Assembly (NCBI RefSeq): GCF_000949865.1
Contig: NZ_JWJH01000002.1
Location: forward strand, 1-64,000
Direction of reading: 5' to 3'
DNA from: Rhizobium nepotum 39/7
GTDB lineage: Bacteria > Pseudomonadota > Alphaproteobacteria > Rhizobiales > Rhizobiaceae
Length of the DNA: 64,000 nt
Shown here: in pieces, positions 1 to 8,038 of the stretch
Numbering within the stretch: the first letter of the stretch is position 1
How the letters are laid out: every line of letters begins with the position of its first letter
Program-made: the position numbers and the translations under genes
Notes under the pieces: generated by a model
The model's database searches: none
Told to the model about the DNA's origin: nothing
Seen by the model: the letters and a program-made list of their open reading frames with translations, nothing else

Positions 1-229
1 CTTTCTGAAGTGATTTTACCGCCGGTGACCTGGCTTTTTTCGTCGGGGCCTTTGCGGCGGCGGGTTTCGTCGCGCCGTTTCCGCCTCTGGTCTTGACGAT
101 TTCCGCAGCTGCTGAGACCTCCCGTTCAGCCTCCGTCCAGTGTCGCTCGTGGTGCCCTTCCGGCCTTCCTTCCCTCTCCCATATTGCACGCGCTTTTTCA
201 CGGATTGCAGCTTCGCGATCATGGTTCAT
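1..229 (-). CDS. DUF2934 family protein (3' end outside window)
   Basis: The frame opens at ATG 229-227 with GGAGG at 240-236, a six-base spacer, and runs off the left edge without a stop, so 76 residues are visible. The N-terminus reads MNHDREAAIREKARAIWERE followed by GRPEGHHERHW, which is the short conserved core of DUF2934 (IRE-A--IWE-EGRPEG---HW). The remainder is a low-complexity Ala/Lys-rich tail. Function is unknown; rhizobial genomes carry many such small proteins, often near stress genes. A different frame in the same stretch is also open (16-222) but lacks a recognisable motif and a good ribosome-binding site. Confidence 0.8.
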   Translation of the reverse strand, partial: MNHDREAAIREKARAIWEREGRPEGHHERHWTEAEREVSAAAEIVKTRGGNGATKPAAAKAPTKKARSPAVKSLQK

Positions 230-398
230 AGCGGACCTCCCTCTTTCGTTGCGCCGGTTTTAATTGTGCCGAGGGAAAAACAGAAAAGCCCGGAGATTGT
301 TCCGCCTTCCACGTAAGGAATGCGCATTTCCGCAGAAATAGGGAACCGTCCTCTCCGCCAGATCGTTTGCCCGGCAGGAACCCGCAGGAGGACGATCC

Positions 399-638
399 AT
401 GAGCGATCCGAAACAGAAGAAAAACGAACCTCTCGATATCAGAGACGAGGACGTGCCGCATTTCGAAACCGACAGCGAGCTTAAATCCAAGGAAGGCGAG
501 ATTTATCCGGATGAATCCATCAACTTGCGTGCACGCCGGCAGGCGGCGCGGCAGCATGAGGACGCCTTCATCGTCGCCACTGACCTTGAGGACGACGACC
601 AGCGCGAGGCCGCGCCCGGCGTCAGGGAACAACCATAA
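399..638 (+). CDS. small acidic hypothetical protein
   Basis: This encodes 79 residues, strongly acidic and hydrophilic with no membrane segment or signal peptide. An AGGAGG at 386-391 sits seven bases before the ATG, and a hairpin terminator follows 17 bases after the stop, so it looks like a complete single-gene unit. It is divergent from the DUF2934 gene. I do not recognise a named domain; the composition (many Asp, Glu and Arg, no Cys or Trp) suggests a soluble, perhaps disordered protein. An antisense frame across the same bases (219-632) is a shadow. Confidence 0.75.
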   Translation: MSDPKQKKNEPLDIRDEDVPHFETDSELKSKEGEIYPDESINLRARRQAARQHEDAFIVATDLEDDDQREAAPGVREQP

Positions 639-654
639 GTCCCCTAAAACGCAT

Positions 655-676
655 AAGGCGGGCCGTAGCCCGCCTT
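655..676. terminator. bidirectional hairpin terminator
   Basis: A nine-base perfect stem (AAGGCGGGC 655-663 with GCCCGCCTT 668-676) closes a CGTA loop between two convergent genes (stops at 638 and 705). The flanking A and T residues serve both strands. Confidence 0.8.
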
Positions 677-704
677 TATAAGGATTGCAGTCCCTGTCCG
701 GTCG

Positions 705-1148
705 TCAGCGACGGACGGAAACGATGGTCTTGCGGTTGAAGTTCGACACCTGCACCCGACCGGACTGATTGCCGCCGAGGATTTGCGCGGTCTTGCCGCT
801 CATGCTCTTTAGAATCCCGACGTGATAACCGCGACCGTTGCGAACAACGACGACATCACCCGGCTTGGCCGCACCGAGGGGAACGGCATAACCGAAGGAG
901 GACCAGGATTTCGCAAATCCGTAGGATTTGGGAGACTGCCGGCCGGCCTTGCTGGCGACGGCATGCAGGAACAGGCCGCACCACGGCGTGCTGCGGGGAT
1001 TTGCCCCGAGAATATTCTTCAGGCTCTTGTTGTTTTTGGATTCATGCAGCCCGGTGTATCGTTCAGCCTGGTTCAACATGCCCGCCGAAGCGGACGCCAC
1101 GGCTGTAAAAGACAAGGCTACGGATAGAATTAACGTGGATACTCTCAA
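705..1148 (-). CDS. exported TIGR02594-like (NlpC/P60-type) protein
   Basis: This encodes 147 residues with a clear Sec signal peptide (MRVSTLILSVALSFTAVASASA, cut near residue 22). The mature part has a PWCGLFLHAV motif near residues 55-64 and a later GDVVVVRNGRGYHVGIL segment. Together these give the Cys and His of the papain-like NlpC/P60/CHAP fold as seen in TIGR02594 proteins. The likely role is a small periplasmic cell-wall amidase or peptidase. That is inferred from the Cys-His layout, and the substrate is not known. It stands alone, convergent with the small acidic gene. Confidence 0.7.
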   Translation of the reverse strand: MRVSTLILSVALSFTAVASASAGMLNQAERYTGLHESKNNKSLKNILGANPRSTPWCGLFLHAVASKAGRQSPKSYGFAKSWSSFGYAVPLGAAKPGDVVVVRNGRGYHVGILKSMSGKTAQILGGNQSGRVQVSNFNRKTIVSVRR

Positions 1149-1260
1149 ACGTCTCGCCCTTATGTTAGAGGGCGCCGTGTATTATGACAATTTAGCGACA
1201 ATTTGACGAGATAAGGGCAGAAATCAGACAGCTATTCATGCGGACTGATCTGTCATTGCT

Positions 1261-1818
1261 TCAAAACAGGCTGCCCTGCGCATCATCCGCGTGGGCACGA
1301 CCGGCATTTTCGAGATCCAGCATGCGTAATTTGGTGTTCGTTCCGCCCGGCGCGGAAAAGCCGCCCAGCCGGCCGCCGGCCGCCAGCACGCGATGGCAGG
1401 GAATGATCAGCGGCACAGGATTTCTCGCCATGGCCTGACCGACATCGCGGGCTTTTTCCATGCCGAGGCCTAGCGTTTTGACAATGCCGCCATAGGTCGT
1501 GGTGTGGCCCCAGCCGATTTGCCGCGCAACCGCGTAAACATCGAGAAACAACCTTTCCTGCCCGGCAAGATCGAGTTCGACGGGGGTAAAATCGATCTCC
1601 TCGCCGCTGAAATAGCGGGTAATCATCGCGATCACCTCACGGGTGCGCGTTTCTGGAACCGCGATCGAGGCCGATGGCAGGCGCTTTTGGAGAAGCTTTT
1701 CGGTCTCACCGGCGTCGGCACTGGGCAATTGCAAACGCACGATACCGCGCCCTGCCCATGCGAGGCCGCAATGGCCAAGGGCCGTGGGAAAAACAATATA
1801 GCCGTAGTGGTTGGTCAT
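1261..1818 (-). CDS. ogt: methylated-DNA-protein cysteine methyltransferase
   Basis: This encodes a 185-residue suicide DNA-repair protein that moves the alkyl group from O6-alkylguanine or O4-alkylthymine to its own cysteine. The active-site motif IPCHRV lies near residue 140 and is followed by the family's GRLGGFSAPGG segment. The region before it (VYAVARQIGWGHTTTYGGI) is the DNA-binding helix-turn-helix. The length fits the single-domain Ogt/MGMT class without the Ada regulatory domain. It starts at ATG 1818 after AAGGCA. It is monocistronic by spacing. Confidence 0.92.
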   Translation of the reverse strand: MTNHYGYIVFPTALGHCGLAWAGRGIVRLQLPSADAGETEKLLQKRLPSASIAVPETRTREVIAMITRYFSGEEIDFTPVELDLAGQERLFLDVYAVARQIGWGHTTTYGGIVKTLGLGMEKARDVGQAMARNPVPLIIPCHRVLAAGGRLGGFSAPGGTNTKLRMLDLENAGRAHADDAQGSLF

Positions 1819-1929
1819 TGCCTTATCCGTCCGCTTTCGGCGCGCACGATGCCATATCCCGCGTTCGAAACAACCCGTTTGGGATGCGGTTTACGGGCAG
1901 CCTCCTACATAATCAGTGCAGAAACCCGG

Positions 1930-2232
1930 TCAGGATGCGATTTTACCCTGCTCCTCGACCTTGTTTCCCTCCTCCACCAGGCATTGCGCCTGCCGGCTTG
2001 CGGTCACGAAAGCCGCGCGGGCGATTTCGCCCGCCACGTCGCCCATAAGCGAGGCGCGGCACAGGCGCAGCGCCTGTTCATGTTCCTTGCCGCCGCGTTG
2101 CGGCCATTCGTGCTGGAGAAAATCGAAGGCCTCGTAAACGCCGTTGAAAATCCGGGGAGCGCCGTTTTCCAGGGATATGGTAACGGGCTTCTCCCACTTA
2201 ACGTCATTCAGCAACATTGATTGCACTTCCAT
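1930..2232 (-). CDS. DUF982 domain protein
   Basis: This encodes up to 100 residues matching the rhizobial DUF982 pattern: a W-x-x-PV-I opening, a central EAFDFLQHEWPQRGG and an A--LC-ASLMG---EIAR-AFV-A helix. Function is unknown; the family is expanded in Rhizobiales. The first ATG is at 2232, but an ATG at 2217 has GGAAG eight bases upstream while 2232 has no clear ribosome-binding site, so a 95-residue product is likelier. It lies between ogt and the divergent photolyase gene. Confidence 0.75.
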   Translation of the reverse strand: MEVQSMLLNDVKWEKPVTISLENGAPRIFNGVYEAFDFLQHEWPQRGGKEHEQALRLCRASLMGDVAGEIARAAFVTASRQAQCLVEEGNKVEEQGKIAS

Positions 2233-2405
2233 GTTCTATTAACCCGCGACAAACGCCGGCTCCTCCAGTTGGTTCCCTTCACCAGCGGTTTCAAGGCCAG
2301 AAAAATAACCCTCGAGAAACCATGTGCCCCATCTTTTCATTCTAGCCGATTTGCGGAACAAAGCGTTTCAACACTCGTTCAAGTGGAAGTGAACCGGGTC
2401 CCTTC

Positions 2406-3845
2406 ATGCCGATAAAATCCTCGCCCGTCATCGTCTGGTTCCGCAAGGATCTGCGCCTTTCGGACAATCTCGCGCTTCTTGCAGCGGTGGAGCACGGCGG
2501 TCCCGTCATCCCACTCTATATCCGGGAAAAAGCCTCCGGCCCGCTGGGCGGCGCGCAGCAATGGTGGCTTCACCATTCGCTTGTCTCGCTCATCGCCGCG
2601 CTGGAAAAAACCGGCAGCCGTCTTGTGCTTGCAAGCGGCGACGCTGAAAAAACGCTGCGACATCTGATATCCGAAACCGGCGCGGATGCGGTGTTCTGGA
2701 ACCGCCGCTACGAACCGGCCGGCATGGCGACGGATAAGGTGCTGAAACAGAAGCTGCGAGACGACGGCCTGACGGTCCGCAGCTTTTCCGGACATTTACT
2801 GCACGAACCATCCCGGGTGCAGACAAAGTCCGGTGGTCCCTACCGGGTCTACACGCCCTTCTGGCGGGCGCTGGAGGGTGGCGAGGAGCCGCATGCGCCG
2901 GCGGACGCGCCGAAGAGCCTGAAGGCGCCGCCGACATGGCCGAAATCGGAGAAATTCGACGATTGGAATCTTCTGCCGGGCAAGCCGGACTGGGCCAGGG
3001 ATTTCAGCGATATATGGACGCCCGGCGAAACTGGCGCGCGGGAAAAACTCGCCGATTTTGTCGACGGCGCGTTGGGAGGGTACGAGGAAGACCGCGATTT
3101 TCCGGCAAAGGACGCCACCTCGCTTCTCGCGCCGCATCTGGCTCTGGGTGAAATATCCCCCGCCGCCGTCTGGCACGCGACGAAGGGCCTTTCCCGCCAT
3201 ATCGCTTCCAACGACATCAGCCGTTTCCGCAAGGAACTCGTCTGGCGGGAATTCTGCTACCATCTGCTGTTTCATTTTCCCGAACTGGACGAGAAGAACT
3301 GGAACGACGATTTCGACGCCTTCGGCTGGCGGGACGACGAGAAATCCTTTGACGCCTGGACGCGCGGCATGACGGGTTATCCGATCGTCGATGCCGGAAT
3401 GCGGCAATTGTGGCAACACGGCACCATGCATAACCGGGTGCGGATGATAGTGGCGTCCTTCCTCATCAAACATCTGCTGATCGACTGGCGCAAGGGTGAG
3501 AAATGGTTCCGCGATACGCTTGTCGATGCCGATCCGGCCTCCAACGCCGCCAACTGGCAATGGGTGGCGGGTTCTGGCGCGGATGCCTCGCCGTTTTTCC
3601 GCATTTTCAACCCCATCCTTCAGGGCGAGAAATTCGATGCCTATGGCGACTATGTGCGCCGCTTCGTGCCGGAACTTGAAAAGCTCGACCGCAAATTTAT
3701 CCACAAGCCGTTCGAGGCGCCGGAGGAAGTGCTGAGAAAGGCGGGCATCGAGCTTGGAGAAACCTATCCCCGGCCGATCGTCGACCATGCCAAAGCACGG
3801 GAAAGAGCGCTTGCCGCCTATGCCGCAGTGAAGAACCACACATAA
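2406..3845 (+). CDS. phrA: cyclobutane pyrimidine dimer photolyase
   Basis: This encodes a 479-residue flavoprotein of the photolyase/cryptochrome family, which splits UV-induced cyclobutane pyrimidine dimers using blue light. The N-terminal antenna-binding domain opens with VIVWFRKDLRLSDN. The C-terminal FAD domain has WREFCYHLL, the GYPIVDAGMRQLW segment, HNRVRMIVASFLIKHLL and the NWQWVAGSGADASPFFRIFN signature. The length and overall pattern fit the CPD photolyase PhrA known from Agrobacterium, a class III enzyme; the class assignment is inference. It stands 123 bases before the cysK-like unit and may not be part of it. Confidence 0.9.
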   Translation: MPIKSSPVIVWFRKDLRLSDNLALLAAVEHGGPVIPLYIREKASGPLGGAQQWWLHHSLVSLIAALEKTGSRLVLASGDAEKTLRHLISETGADAVFWNRRYEPAGMATDKVLKQKLRDDGLTVRSFSGHLLHEPSRVQTKSGGPYRVYTPFWRALEGGEEPHAPADAPKSLKAPPTWPKSEKFDDWNLLPGKPDWARDFSDIWTPGETGAREKLADFVDGALGGYEEDRDFPAKDATSLLAPHLALGEISPAAVWHATKGLSRHIASNDISRFRKELVWREFCYHLLFHFPELDEKNWNDDFDAFGWRDDEKSFDAWTRGMTGYPIVDAGMRQLWQHGTMHNRVRMIVASFLIKHLLIDWRKGEKWFRDTLVDADPASNAANWQWVAGSGADASPFFRIFNPILQGEKFDAYGDYVRRFVPELEKLDRKFIHKPFEAPEEVLRKAGIELGETYPRPIVDHAKARERALAAYAAVKNHT

Positions 3846-3967
3846 AATTGGGTATCGGCAAAATTTTGCGTGGCGAAGCCGAAGCCGGGAAGATAATTTC
3901 TTGCCTTGAGGCGGTTGTAACGGGACATAACGGCACCTAATTTCCGCTCAGACAAGAAGGCTCAATC

Positions 3968-5005
3968 ATGACCATTCATCCCTCTGCGCTCAGTGCTATC
4001 GGCAACACGCCGCTCATCCGTCTGAAAGCTGCCTCTGAAGCAACGGGGTGTGAAATCCTCGGCAAGGCGGAGTTCCTCAATCCCGGCCAGTCGGTGAAGG
4101 ATCGCGCGGCGCTCTATATCATCCGCGACGCCGAACGGCGCGGACAATTGCGGCCGGGCGGCACCATCGTGGAAGGTACGGCGGGCAATACCGGCATCGG
4201 CCTGTCGCTGGTCGCCAATGCGCTCGGCTACAAGACGGTCATCGTCATTCCCGAGACGCAGAGCCAGGAAAAGAAGGATGCGCTGAAACTTCTCGGCGCA
4301 AAGCTGGTCGAAGTTCCGGCAGCCCCCTATTCCAACCCGAACAACTACGTGAAGGTTTCCGGACGGCTGGCGAAACAGCTTGCCGCGACCGACGAAAACG
4401 GTGCGGTCTGGGCCAACCAGTTCGACAATATCGCCAACCGTCAGGCCCATATCGAAACGACCGCACCCGAAATCTGGGATCAGACGGACGGCAGGGTCGA
4501 CGGTTTCATATGCTCGGTCGGTTCCGGCGGAACACTTGCGGGCGTGGCCGACGGCCTGCGCGATTTCAACCCTGATATCAAGATCGGTCTCGCCGACCCT
4601 GATGGGGCCGCCCTTTATGAGTTTTACAAGAACGGCGTCCTGAAATCCGAAGGCTCCTCCATTACCGAAGGCATCGGCCAGGGGCGCATCACCGCCAATC
4701 TGGAAGGCTTCGCGCCGGATTTCTCCTATCGCATTTCGGATGCGGAAGCCCTGCCGGTACTGTTCGATCTGGTCACCAAAGAGGGACTTTGCCTCGGCGG
4801 CTCCTCCGGCATCAACATCGCTGGCGCAATCCGCCTTGCCCGCGAGCTTGGTCCGGGGCATACCATCGTGACGATACTGTGCGACTACGGCAATCGTTAT
4901 CAGTCGAAGCTGTTCAATCCGGATTTCCTGCGCTCCAAAGGGCTTCCGGTTCCACAATGGCTGGCGACGAAGAGCGAGATTGCGGTTCCGTACGAAACCG
5001 TTTGA
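3968..5005 (+). CDS. cysK: cysteine synthase A-like PLP enzyme
   Basis: This encodes a 345-residue O-acetylserine sulfhydrylase-type enzyme, making cysteine from O-acetyl-L-serine and sulfide. It has the PLP lysine in GQSVKDRAA near residue 43, the substrate loop EGTAGNTGIGLS and the phosphate-binding VGSGGTLAG. An insertion around DPDGAALYEF and a long C-terminus make it closer to the CysK2-like branch than to classical 310-residue CysK, so substrate range may differ. It is first in a three-gene unit with alaX (12 bases) and the sulfurtransferase (16 bases). It starts at ATG 3968 after an AAGG ribosome-binding site. Confidence 0.85.
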   Translation: MTIHPSALSAIGNTPLIRLKAASEATGCEILGKAEFLNPGQSVKDRAALYIIRDAERRGQLRPGGTIVEGTAGNTGIGLSLVANALGYKTVIVIPETQSQEKKDALKLLGAKLVEVPAAPYSNPNNYVKVSGRLAKQLAATDENGAVWANQFDNIANRQAHIETTAPEIWDQTDGRVDGFICSVGSGGTLAGVADGLRDFNPDIKIGLADPDGAALYEFYKNGVLKSEGSSITEGIGQGRITANLEGFAPDFSYRISDAEALPVLFDLVTKEGLCLGGSSGINIAGAIRLARELGPGHTIVTILCDYGNRYQSKLFNPDFLRSKGLPVPQWLATKSEIAVPYETV

Positions 5006-5017
5006 GGACATGCCGAA

Positions 5018-5755
5018 ATGCCTGTGAATGCCCTGTTCCGTGACGATTTTTATCTTTCCACCGCAGAAGCGATCGTCACGGCGGTGCATGAGGATGGCGG
5101 CATAGAGCTGGACCAGACCTGCTTTTACGCCACATCAGGCGGCCAGCCGGGCGATAGCGGTTTTCTCGAGCGGGCCGATGGTTCGCGCATCGAACTCGGT
5201 GTCACCAGACATGGTGCGGACAAGAGCGTCATCATTCATGTGCCGCTCGAAGGCCAGCCTTCCCCCGAGATCGGCGAAAAACTGACCCAGCATGTGGACT
5301 GGCCGCGCCGCTACAAGCTGATGCGCATGCACACCGCCTGCCATCTGTTGTCCGTCGTCTGCCAGTGGCCGATCACGGGTGCTGCCGTCGGTGAGGACGA
5401 ATCGCGCGTCGATTTCGATATGTCGGAGACCATCGACAAGGACGTCGTGACGGCGAAGCTGATGGAACTGGTGAAAGCCAACCATCCCGTCTTCCTGCAA
5501 TGGATCACCGACGAGGAGCTTGCAGCCAATCCCGGCATCGTCAAATCCAAGAATGTGCGCCCGCCAATGGGCCTTGGCCGGGTCAGCCTCGTCTGCATCG
5601 GCGAAAATTCCAGCATCGACAGCCAGCCCTGCGGCGGCACCCATGTTTCCGAAACGCGGGAAGTGGGCGATATTCACATTGCCAAGATAGAAAAGAAGGG
5701 CAAGGAGAACAGGCGGTTCCGCATTCGTTTCGGCGCGCCTGAAGCTGCTACCTGA
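5018..5755 (+). CDS. alaX: alanyl-tRNA editing protein AlaX
   Basis: This encodes a 245-residue free-standing homologue of the AlaRS editing domain, which hydrolyses Ser- or Gly-tRNA(Ala) in trans. The zinc-site motifs are visible: HTACHLL near residue 105 and CGGTHVSETREVG near residue 208. The N-terminal TSGGQPGDSG segment is the usual AlaX glycine-rich beta strand. It lies tightly between cysK and the sulfurtransferase, so it is presumably cotranscribed with cysteine-metabolism genes. The metabolic logic (a serine-derived substrate pool) is inference. Confidence 0.88.
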   Translation: MPVNALFRDDFYLSTAEAIVTAVHEDGGIELDQTCFYATSGGQPGDSGFLERADGSRIELGVTRHGADKSVIIHVPLEGQPSPEIGEKLTQHVDWPRRYKLMRMHTACHLLSVVCQWPITGAAVGEDESRVDFDMSETIDKDVVTAKLMELVKANHPVFLQWITDEELAANPGIVKSKNVRPPMGLGRVSLVCIGENSSIDSQPCGGTHVSETREVGDIHIAKIEKKGKENRRFRIRFGAPEAAT

Positions 5756-5771
5756 AATCAGGAGAGACATC

Positions 5772-7193
5772 GTGAGCACGGATAAGAGCCGTTTCGTCGT
5801 TTCGGCGGACTGGGTAGAAGCACAGCTCGGCACTGCCGGGTTTCGTCTCGTTGATGCCTCGTGGTATCTGCCGGCGCATAAGCGCAACGGCGCGGAAGAA
5901 TTTGCGACCGGTCATCTGCCGGGCGCCGTGTTCTTCGATCAGGACAAGATCGCCGATCATACCACCGGATTGCCGCATTCCCTGCCCTCCCCGGAATTCT
6001 TTGCGGAACAGGCCGGCGAGCTTGGCCTCAGCGAGACAGACACGATCGTGGTCTATGACGGCCCCGGTTTCTTTTCCGCACCGCGCGTGTGGTGGATGCT
6101 TCGGGTGATGGGCGTGCGCAAGGCCTATGTTCTGGATGGCGGTCTCGACGGCTGGAAGCGCGAAGGCAGGCCGCTCGAAACCGGCACGCCGGAAATCGAG
6201 CCTGCGACCTTCACACCGGATTTCAACGAAAAGCGCGTGACCTCGCTTTCGACCATGCGCGGCATCGTTGACAGCGGTGAAAGGCAGATCGCCGACGCCC
6301 GCGGCGCAGGGCGTTTCACTGGCGACGAGGCCGAGCCGCGCGCCGGCATGCGGTCGGGCCACATGCCCGGCGCGCGCAGCCTGCCCGCCACCGCCTTTTC
6401 CGAGAACGGTCATTTCAAGGACCTTACCGCCATCCGCAAGATGGTGACTGACGCCGGCATCGATCTTGGCAAGCCGGTCGTCACCAGCTGCGGCTCGGGC
6501 GTCACCGCCGCCGTCATCACGCTCGCACTGGAATCCCTCGGCCATCAGGACAATTCGCTCTATGACGGCTCCTGGTCGGAATGGGGTGGACTGGAAGATA
6601 CGCCTGTCGTCACCGGCCCCGCCGAGCCGGTTCCCGTGGTATCACATGGGCCTTTGAAAGCGCATGTCACGCAGCTGGAAATGACGACGCCGCCGAAAGT
6701 CAGCCTGCCGATCCCCGTCAACATCCAGACGGCGCTGATGCGGGTCACCGATATTCCCCTGCACTTCTATCGCTACATGTACTGGCGGGTTGGAAAACGC
6801 TGGCACTGGCAAAAACGCATGCGCATGAGTGACGCGGAACTGTCCGCCGTCCTCAAGGACCCGAAGAACAGCGTCACGGTGCTTTACATGAACGGTGCGC
6901 CGGCCGGTTTCTTCGAGCTGAACAAGGCGAGCGACGAGGTAACCGAGCTTTCCTATTTCGGGCTTCTCGAAGAGGCGATCGGTGCCGGCGTCGGCAAGTG
7001 GTTCCTGTTGCAGGCGCTCTACGCCGCCTGGCAGGACAATCCCAAACGCGTGACGGTGACCACCAACACGCTCGACCATCCGCGCGCGCTGCAACTCTAC
7101 CAGATGATGGGCTTTTCGCCGGTTGGCACCTATGAGGCCTGGGTGGAGCCGCTATCCGACACCGAGCTTCTGGAAATCTCGCTGCGTAACTGA
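5772..7193 (+). CDS. sseA: 3-mercaptopyruvate sulfurtransferase fused to a GNAT acetyltransferase
   Basis: This encodes 473 residues in one uninterrupted frame from GTG 5772, with GGAG eight bases upstream. Residues 1 to about 285 are a tandem rhodanese unit with the SCGSGVTA active-site loop (catalytic Cys near residue 237), the CGSGVT type of mercaptopyruvate rather than thiosulfate sulfurtransferases. Residues about 330 to 470 look like a GNAT N-acetyltransferase with the acetyl-CoA loop GAGVGKWFL and a C-terminal LYQMMGFSPVG. Sulfurtransferases of this class usually end near 285 residues, so the extra domain is a fusion. It is last in the cysK-alaX unit. Confidence 0.87.
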   Translation: MSTDKSRFVVSADWVEAQLGTAGFRLVDASWYLPAHKRNGAEEFATGHLPGAVFFDQDKIADHTTGLPHSLPSPEFFAEQAGELGLSETDTIVVYDGPGFFSAPRVWWMLRVMGVRKAYVLDGGLDGWKREGRPLETGTPEIEPATFTPDFNEKRVTSLSTMRGIVDSGERQIADARGAGRFTGDEAEPRAGMRSGHMPGARSLPATAFSENGHFKDLTAIRKMVTDAGIDLGKPVVTSCGSGVTAAVITLALESLGHQDNSLYDGSWSEWGGLEDTPVVTGPAEPVPVVSHGPLKAHVTQLEMTTPPKVSLPIPVNIQTALMRVTDIPLHFYRYMYWRVGKRWHWQKRMRMSDAELSAVLKDPKNSVTVLYMNGAPAGFFELNKASDEVTELSYFGLLEEAIGAGVGKWFLLQALYAAWQDNPKRVTVTTNTLDHPRALQLYQMMGFSPVGTYEAWVEPLSDTELLEISLRN

Positions 7194-7338
7194 GTACTAT
7201 CGGTCGGGTGCCGCGTCTGCGGTTCCCGATCGGCTCACTTCCCTCATTCCTGCGCTTGTCACACGAATAAGGATGGAGGAGGCGTCACCACGAGAAATAG
7301 CTGCGCGGTTAGTGAGAATGCCATAAACGGCGCAGCAT

Positions 7339-7983
7339 TCACGCCTTGTCGATGGTCAGGTGTGTGGCGCCCTCACCCGCTACCGTTGCTGTGCAACGGT
7401 AACCCAAGGCAGGCAAATCCAGCCCCTCGAGGAGATTTTCGCCCCTACCGAGAAATACCGGCGCAAGCGCCAGATGCAGCTCGTCGATCATGCCTGCGGC
7501 CATATATTGCCGGATGGTGGAAACGCCGCCGCCGATCCGGACATCCTTGCCATTTGCCGCCGTCAGCGCCATGTCGAGGGCGGCCTCGATGCCGGTGGTG
7601 ACGAAATGGAAGACCGTGCCGCCCTTCATGGTAAAGGAGGGGCGTTCGTGATGCGTCAGCACGAAAACCGGAACGTGATAGGGTGGTTCTTCGCCCCACC
7701 AGCCCTTCCAGTTTTCATCCGGCCAGTCGCCGCGGATAGGCCCGAACATGTTGCGGCCCAGAATCCACGCACCGATATTCTCGAAGCTTTTTTCGGAAAA
7801 ATGCTCATCCGTGCCGGTCGAGCCACCCTCCTTGCCGAACATGCGGTGGAAGGTGCGGGTCTTGAACACCCATTGATGCAGCGTTTCGCCCTTCACGCCC
7901 AGCGGGTTCTGAAGAGACTGATCGGGTCCGGCGCCATATCCATCAATCGAAATGGCGAAATTGCGAACAACAACCTTCGGCAT
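7339..7983 (-). CDS. dihydrofolate reductase-like (RibD C-terminal fold) protein
   Basis: This encodes 214 residues with the fold shared by dihydrofolate reductase and the RibD reductase domain. It opens with the strand VVVRNFAISIDGYGAGP, has WILGRNMFGP and a VPVFVLTH strand, then the NADPH loop KDVRIGGGVSTIRQYMAAGMIDELHLALAPVF. It starts at ATG 7983 behind GAGGA. Such YyaP/YwjB-like proteins are probable NADPH-dependent reductases of unknown substrate. It stands alone, convergent with the sseA unit. Confidence 0.82.
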   Translation of the reverse strand: MPKVVVRNFAISIDGYGAGPDQSLQNPLGVKGETLHQWVFKTRTFHRMFGKEGGSTGTDEHFSEKSFENIGAWILGRNMFGPIRGDWPDENWKGWWGEEPPYHVPVFVLTHHERPSFTMKGGTVFHFVTTGIEAALDMALTAANGKDVRIGGGVSTIRQYMAAGMIDELHLALAPVFLGRGENLLEGLDLPALGYRCTATVAGEGATHLTIDKA

Positions 7984-8038
7984 GGCAATATCCTCCCATT
8001 CTCACGAGGACAGGCTGCCATGCATCCGGCAACCGGCC

